From: JBGSIZ01 sp041742255
GTDB taxonomy: Bacteria; Pseudomonadota; Alphaproteobacteria; Rhodobacterales; Rhodobacteraceae
Length of the DNA stretch: 7,608 bases
Assembly: GCA_041742255.1 (NCBI GenBank)
Contig: JBGSIZ010000269.1
Location: forward strand, 1 to 7,608
Direction: 5' to 3'
The translations under genes and the position numbers were made by a program. Under the pieces are notes generated by a model. That model worked only from the letters and a program-made list of their open reading frames with translations, had not been told where the DNA came from and searched no databases. Numbering within the stretch: the first letter of the stretch is position 1; each line of letters starts with the position of its first letter. Shown here one piece after another: positions 6,474 to 7,608 of this stretch.

Positions 6474-6487
6474 GGCGCAGATGCGCC
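6474..6487 (-). other. Small hairpin in the leuC leader
   Basis: GGCGC (6474-6478) and GCGCC (6483-6487) form a perfect 5-bp stem with a 4-base loop, extendable by an A-T pair. It lies between the stop of the putative 28-codon leader ORF (6493) and the leuC ribosome site. T-rich sequence follows on the minus strand, but broken by C and G. Confidence 0.35.
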
Positions 6488-6492
6488 GGGGG

Positions 6493-6579
6493 TTACAGTC
6501 GGGCGAGGATCGCGCGGGCTGCACCAAAGAACCGCCAGGGCAGGCGCGTCCGGTCGGAAATGTCGAAAACCATTTGCAT
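6493..6579 (-). CDS. Putative 28-residue leader/small protein upstream of leuC
   Basis: A short open frame begins at ATG 6579 (a second in-frame ATG is at 6573) and ends with TAA at 6495-6493, 62 bp before leuC. It encodes MQMVFDISDRT followed by RLPWRFFGAARAILARL, a cationic stretch that could form an amphipathic helix. Codon choice is mostly G or C at the third position, as in the neighbouring genes. There is no clear ribosome site; a possible TATATC -10 box at 6594-6589 ends only 9 bp upstream of the ATG, so the message could be nearly leaderless. Only three leucines occur (13, 25, 28), so it is not a classic leucine attenuator peptide. I do not recognise a family. It could be a chance ORF. 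Confidence 0.35.
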   Translation of the reverse strand: MQMVFDISDRTRLPWRFFGAARAILARL

Positions 6580-6588
6580 GTCACGCCA

Positions 6589-6615
6589 GATATACAAACC
6601 GCCCGAGTCTCGCAA
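6589..6615 (-). promoter_or_regulatory. Weak candidate promoter for the leuC leader
   Basis: On the minus strand TTGCGA (6615-6610) and TATATC (6594-6589) are separated by 15 bp, shorter than the preferred 17. The -35-like box falls in the loop of the RTX terminator-like hairpin. It is the best match I see between the RTX gene and leuC, but it is weak. Confidence 0.25.
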
Positions 6616-6626
6616 GGGACTCGGGC
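6601..6626 (-). terminator. Terminator-like hairpin after the RTX gene
   Basis: GCCCGAGTC (6601-6609) and GACTCGGGC (6618-6626) form a perfect 9-bp stem around an 8-base loop, 39 bp beyond the RTX stop codon. On the minus strand it is followed by GGTTTGTATAT, a weak T-rich tail. It probably separates RTX transcription from leuC. Confidence 0.6.
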
Positions 6627-6665
6627 TGTGCTGTTGGTGTGTGGTGACCCCGTGCGGCTGCCGTA

Positions 6666-7608
6666 TCAGGCCGCGTTGGCGGCGAGCGTGGCCGGGTCGG
6701 CGAGGGCTGCATCCTCGACCAGCAGAACCACGATGTCGTCCGGGTTCACCTGTGCCGGGGTGACCCCCATCAGGATGATCCCGGATTTCGCCGGATCGGC
6801 ATAGGTCACATCGCCGTTGCTGCCAGCCGGGAACACCGCGTCGATCCGGGTCGCCACACCGTCCGGCGTGGTGATTTCGGTCAGGGTGAACGTGGGCACC
6901 GGCGCATCCGTTACCGCATCGGTCGCATCGGTAGGCACATAGGCGATGGACAGGACGATGGTGTCCACCCCGGCTTCGTAATCCTCGACCGTTGGTTGAT
7001 CTTCGGAATTCAGGTTGAACGCGGCAAAGGTGTCTGCCCCGTCGCCGCCTTTCATCGTGCCGTCGCCATCCACAGCGACGAGCGTATCGTCGCCGCTGCC
7101 CCCGTCGAACATGTCGGACTGGCCGCCGATCAGCGTATCCGCCCCGGCCCCGCCATAGAGCATGTCGTTGCCCAGCCCGCCGTCCAGAACGTCATTGTCC
7201 GCCGCCCCGCGCAGGACGTCATCGCCGTTGCCGCCCGATAGGCTGTCATTGCCCAGACCACCGTCCAGTTCATCGGCATTGGTGCCCCCGAACAAGGCAT
7301 CGTTGCCCAGCCCGCCGGTGATCACGTCATTGCCGCTATCCCCGGACAGGGTGTCGTTGCCCGCGTCGCCAGCCATATCGTCGTTGCCGCTGCCGCCAGA
7401 GAGGACATCGTTGCCGTCGCCGCCCGCCATCGCGTCAACACCCACGTTGCCTTGCAATGTGTCGTTGCCCAGACCGCCCGCGATGTCGTCGTCGCCCGCG
7501 TTACCAAAGGCCACATCGTCCCCGTCGCCGCCTTGCAGATTGTCGTTGCCCGCGCCGCCATTGAGGATGTCATTGCCGCCGTCGCCGGACAGGACGTCAT
7601 CATCTTCG
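6666..7608 (-). CDS. RTX-type calcium-binding exported protein, C-terminal part
   Basis: The frame is open to the window edge, so the 5' end is missing; 313 residues are visible. The first roughly 165 are glycine- and aspartate-rich nonapeptides of the GGxGxDxLx type, which form a calcium-bound parallel beta-roll in RTX proteins. Examples are GGAGADTLIGG and GGLGNDMLYGG. A GTG at 7514 is in frame but lies inside the repeat array and is not a real start. After the repeats come GGDGADTFAAF and a 120-residue acidic region with short beta-like segments (TIVLSIAYV, TFTLTEI, GIILMGV), ending DDIVVLLVEDAALADPATLAANAA over its last residues. RTX proteins usually leave the cell by a type I secretion system that reads an uncleaved C-terminal signal; that route is inference here, as no transporter gene is in view. 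Whether it is a toxin, enzyme, adhesin or matrix protein cannot be told. Confidence 0.88.
   Translation of the reverse strand, partial: EDDDVLSGDGGNDILNGGAGNDNLQGGDGDDVAFGNAGDDDIAGGLGNDTLQGNVGVDAMAGGDGNDVLSGGSGNDDMAGDAGNDTLSGDSGNDVITGGLGNDALFGGTNADELDGGLGNDSLSGGNGDDVLRGAADNDVLDGGLGNDMLYGGAGADTLIGGQSDMFDGGSGDDTLVAVDGDGTMKGGDGADTFAAFNLNSEDQPTVEDYEAGVDTIVLSIAYVPTDATDAVTDAPVPTFTLTEITTPDGVATRIDAVFPAGSNGDVTYADPAKSGIILMGVTPAQVNPDDIVVLLVEDAALADPATLAANAA
7122..7608 (-). repeat. Array of 27-bp units encoding RTX nonapeptides
   Basis: About 18 consecutive 27-bp units encode nine-residue repeats without a break in phase, and the array continues past the window end. One shortened unit (QSDMFDGG) and one interrupted unit extend it to about position 7044. 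The LGND-type unit recurs several times (before DTL, DAL, DSL and DML-like endings), consistent with duplication followed by divergence. Confidence 0.85.

Noticed and set aside
7080..7608. Regular repeats as a possible CRISPR array
   Set aside because: The 27-bp periodicity is the codon-level trace of RTX nonapeptides in an open frame, with no unique spacers.

Overview
The window looks like a chromosomal segment of an alphaproteobacterium of the order Rhodobacterales (Roseobacter-like). This rests on the GC-rich codon use, on protein sequences resembling that group, and on the leuC - leuD - small membrane protein - exported endonuclease/phosphatase-like protein - leuB order that I recall from that group. 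No database search was possible, so the taxonomic call is inference.

Layout, read along the minus strand on which most genes lie (high to low coordinates). (1) 7608-6666: 3' part of a gene for an RTX-type calcium-binding exported protein; its 5' end is outside the window. (2) 6665-6431: a spacer with a 9-bp GC-rich hairpin (likely RTX terminator), a possible 28-codon leader ORF and a small hairpin before leuC. (3) 6430-5024: leuC, the large subunit of isopropylmalate isomerase. (4) 5023-4880: leuC-leuD spacer holding a long imperfect inverted repeat whose loop carries three 11-bp tandem units. (5) 4879-4274: leuD, the small subunit, followed by a terminator-like hairpin. (6) 4273-3934: non-coding spacer. 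(7) 3933-3094: multi-pass membrane protein of unknown function. (8) 3220-2051: exported endonuclease/exonuclease/phosphatase-fold protein, overlapping the previous gene. (9) 2116-1208, on the plus strand: NAD(P)-binding epimerase/SDR-like protein, convergent with and overlapping the endonuclease-like gene by 66 bp. (10) 1116-220: LysR-type regulator, divergent from the SDR gene. (11) 161-1: the first 53 codons of leuB.

LeuC and LeuD together isomerise 2-isopropylmalate to 3-isopropylmalate, which LeuB oxidises in the next leucine-synthesis step. The LysR/SDR divergent pair sits between leuB and the rest of the cluster and looks like an insertion: it has its own AT-rich promoter region and probably concerns a different, unknown substrate. 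The genes themselves are ordinary. The least explained pieces are the structured leuC-leuD spacer, the putative short ORF before leuC, the codon-aligned antisense overlap of the SDR and endonuclease-like genes, and the altered catalytic motifs of the endonuclease-like protein. I found no CRISPR array, tRNA, rRNA, insertion sequence or recognisable defence system.
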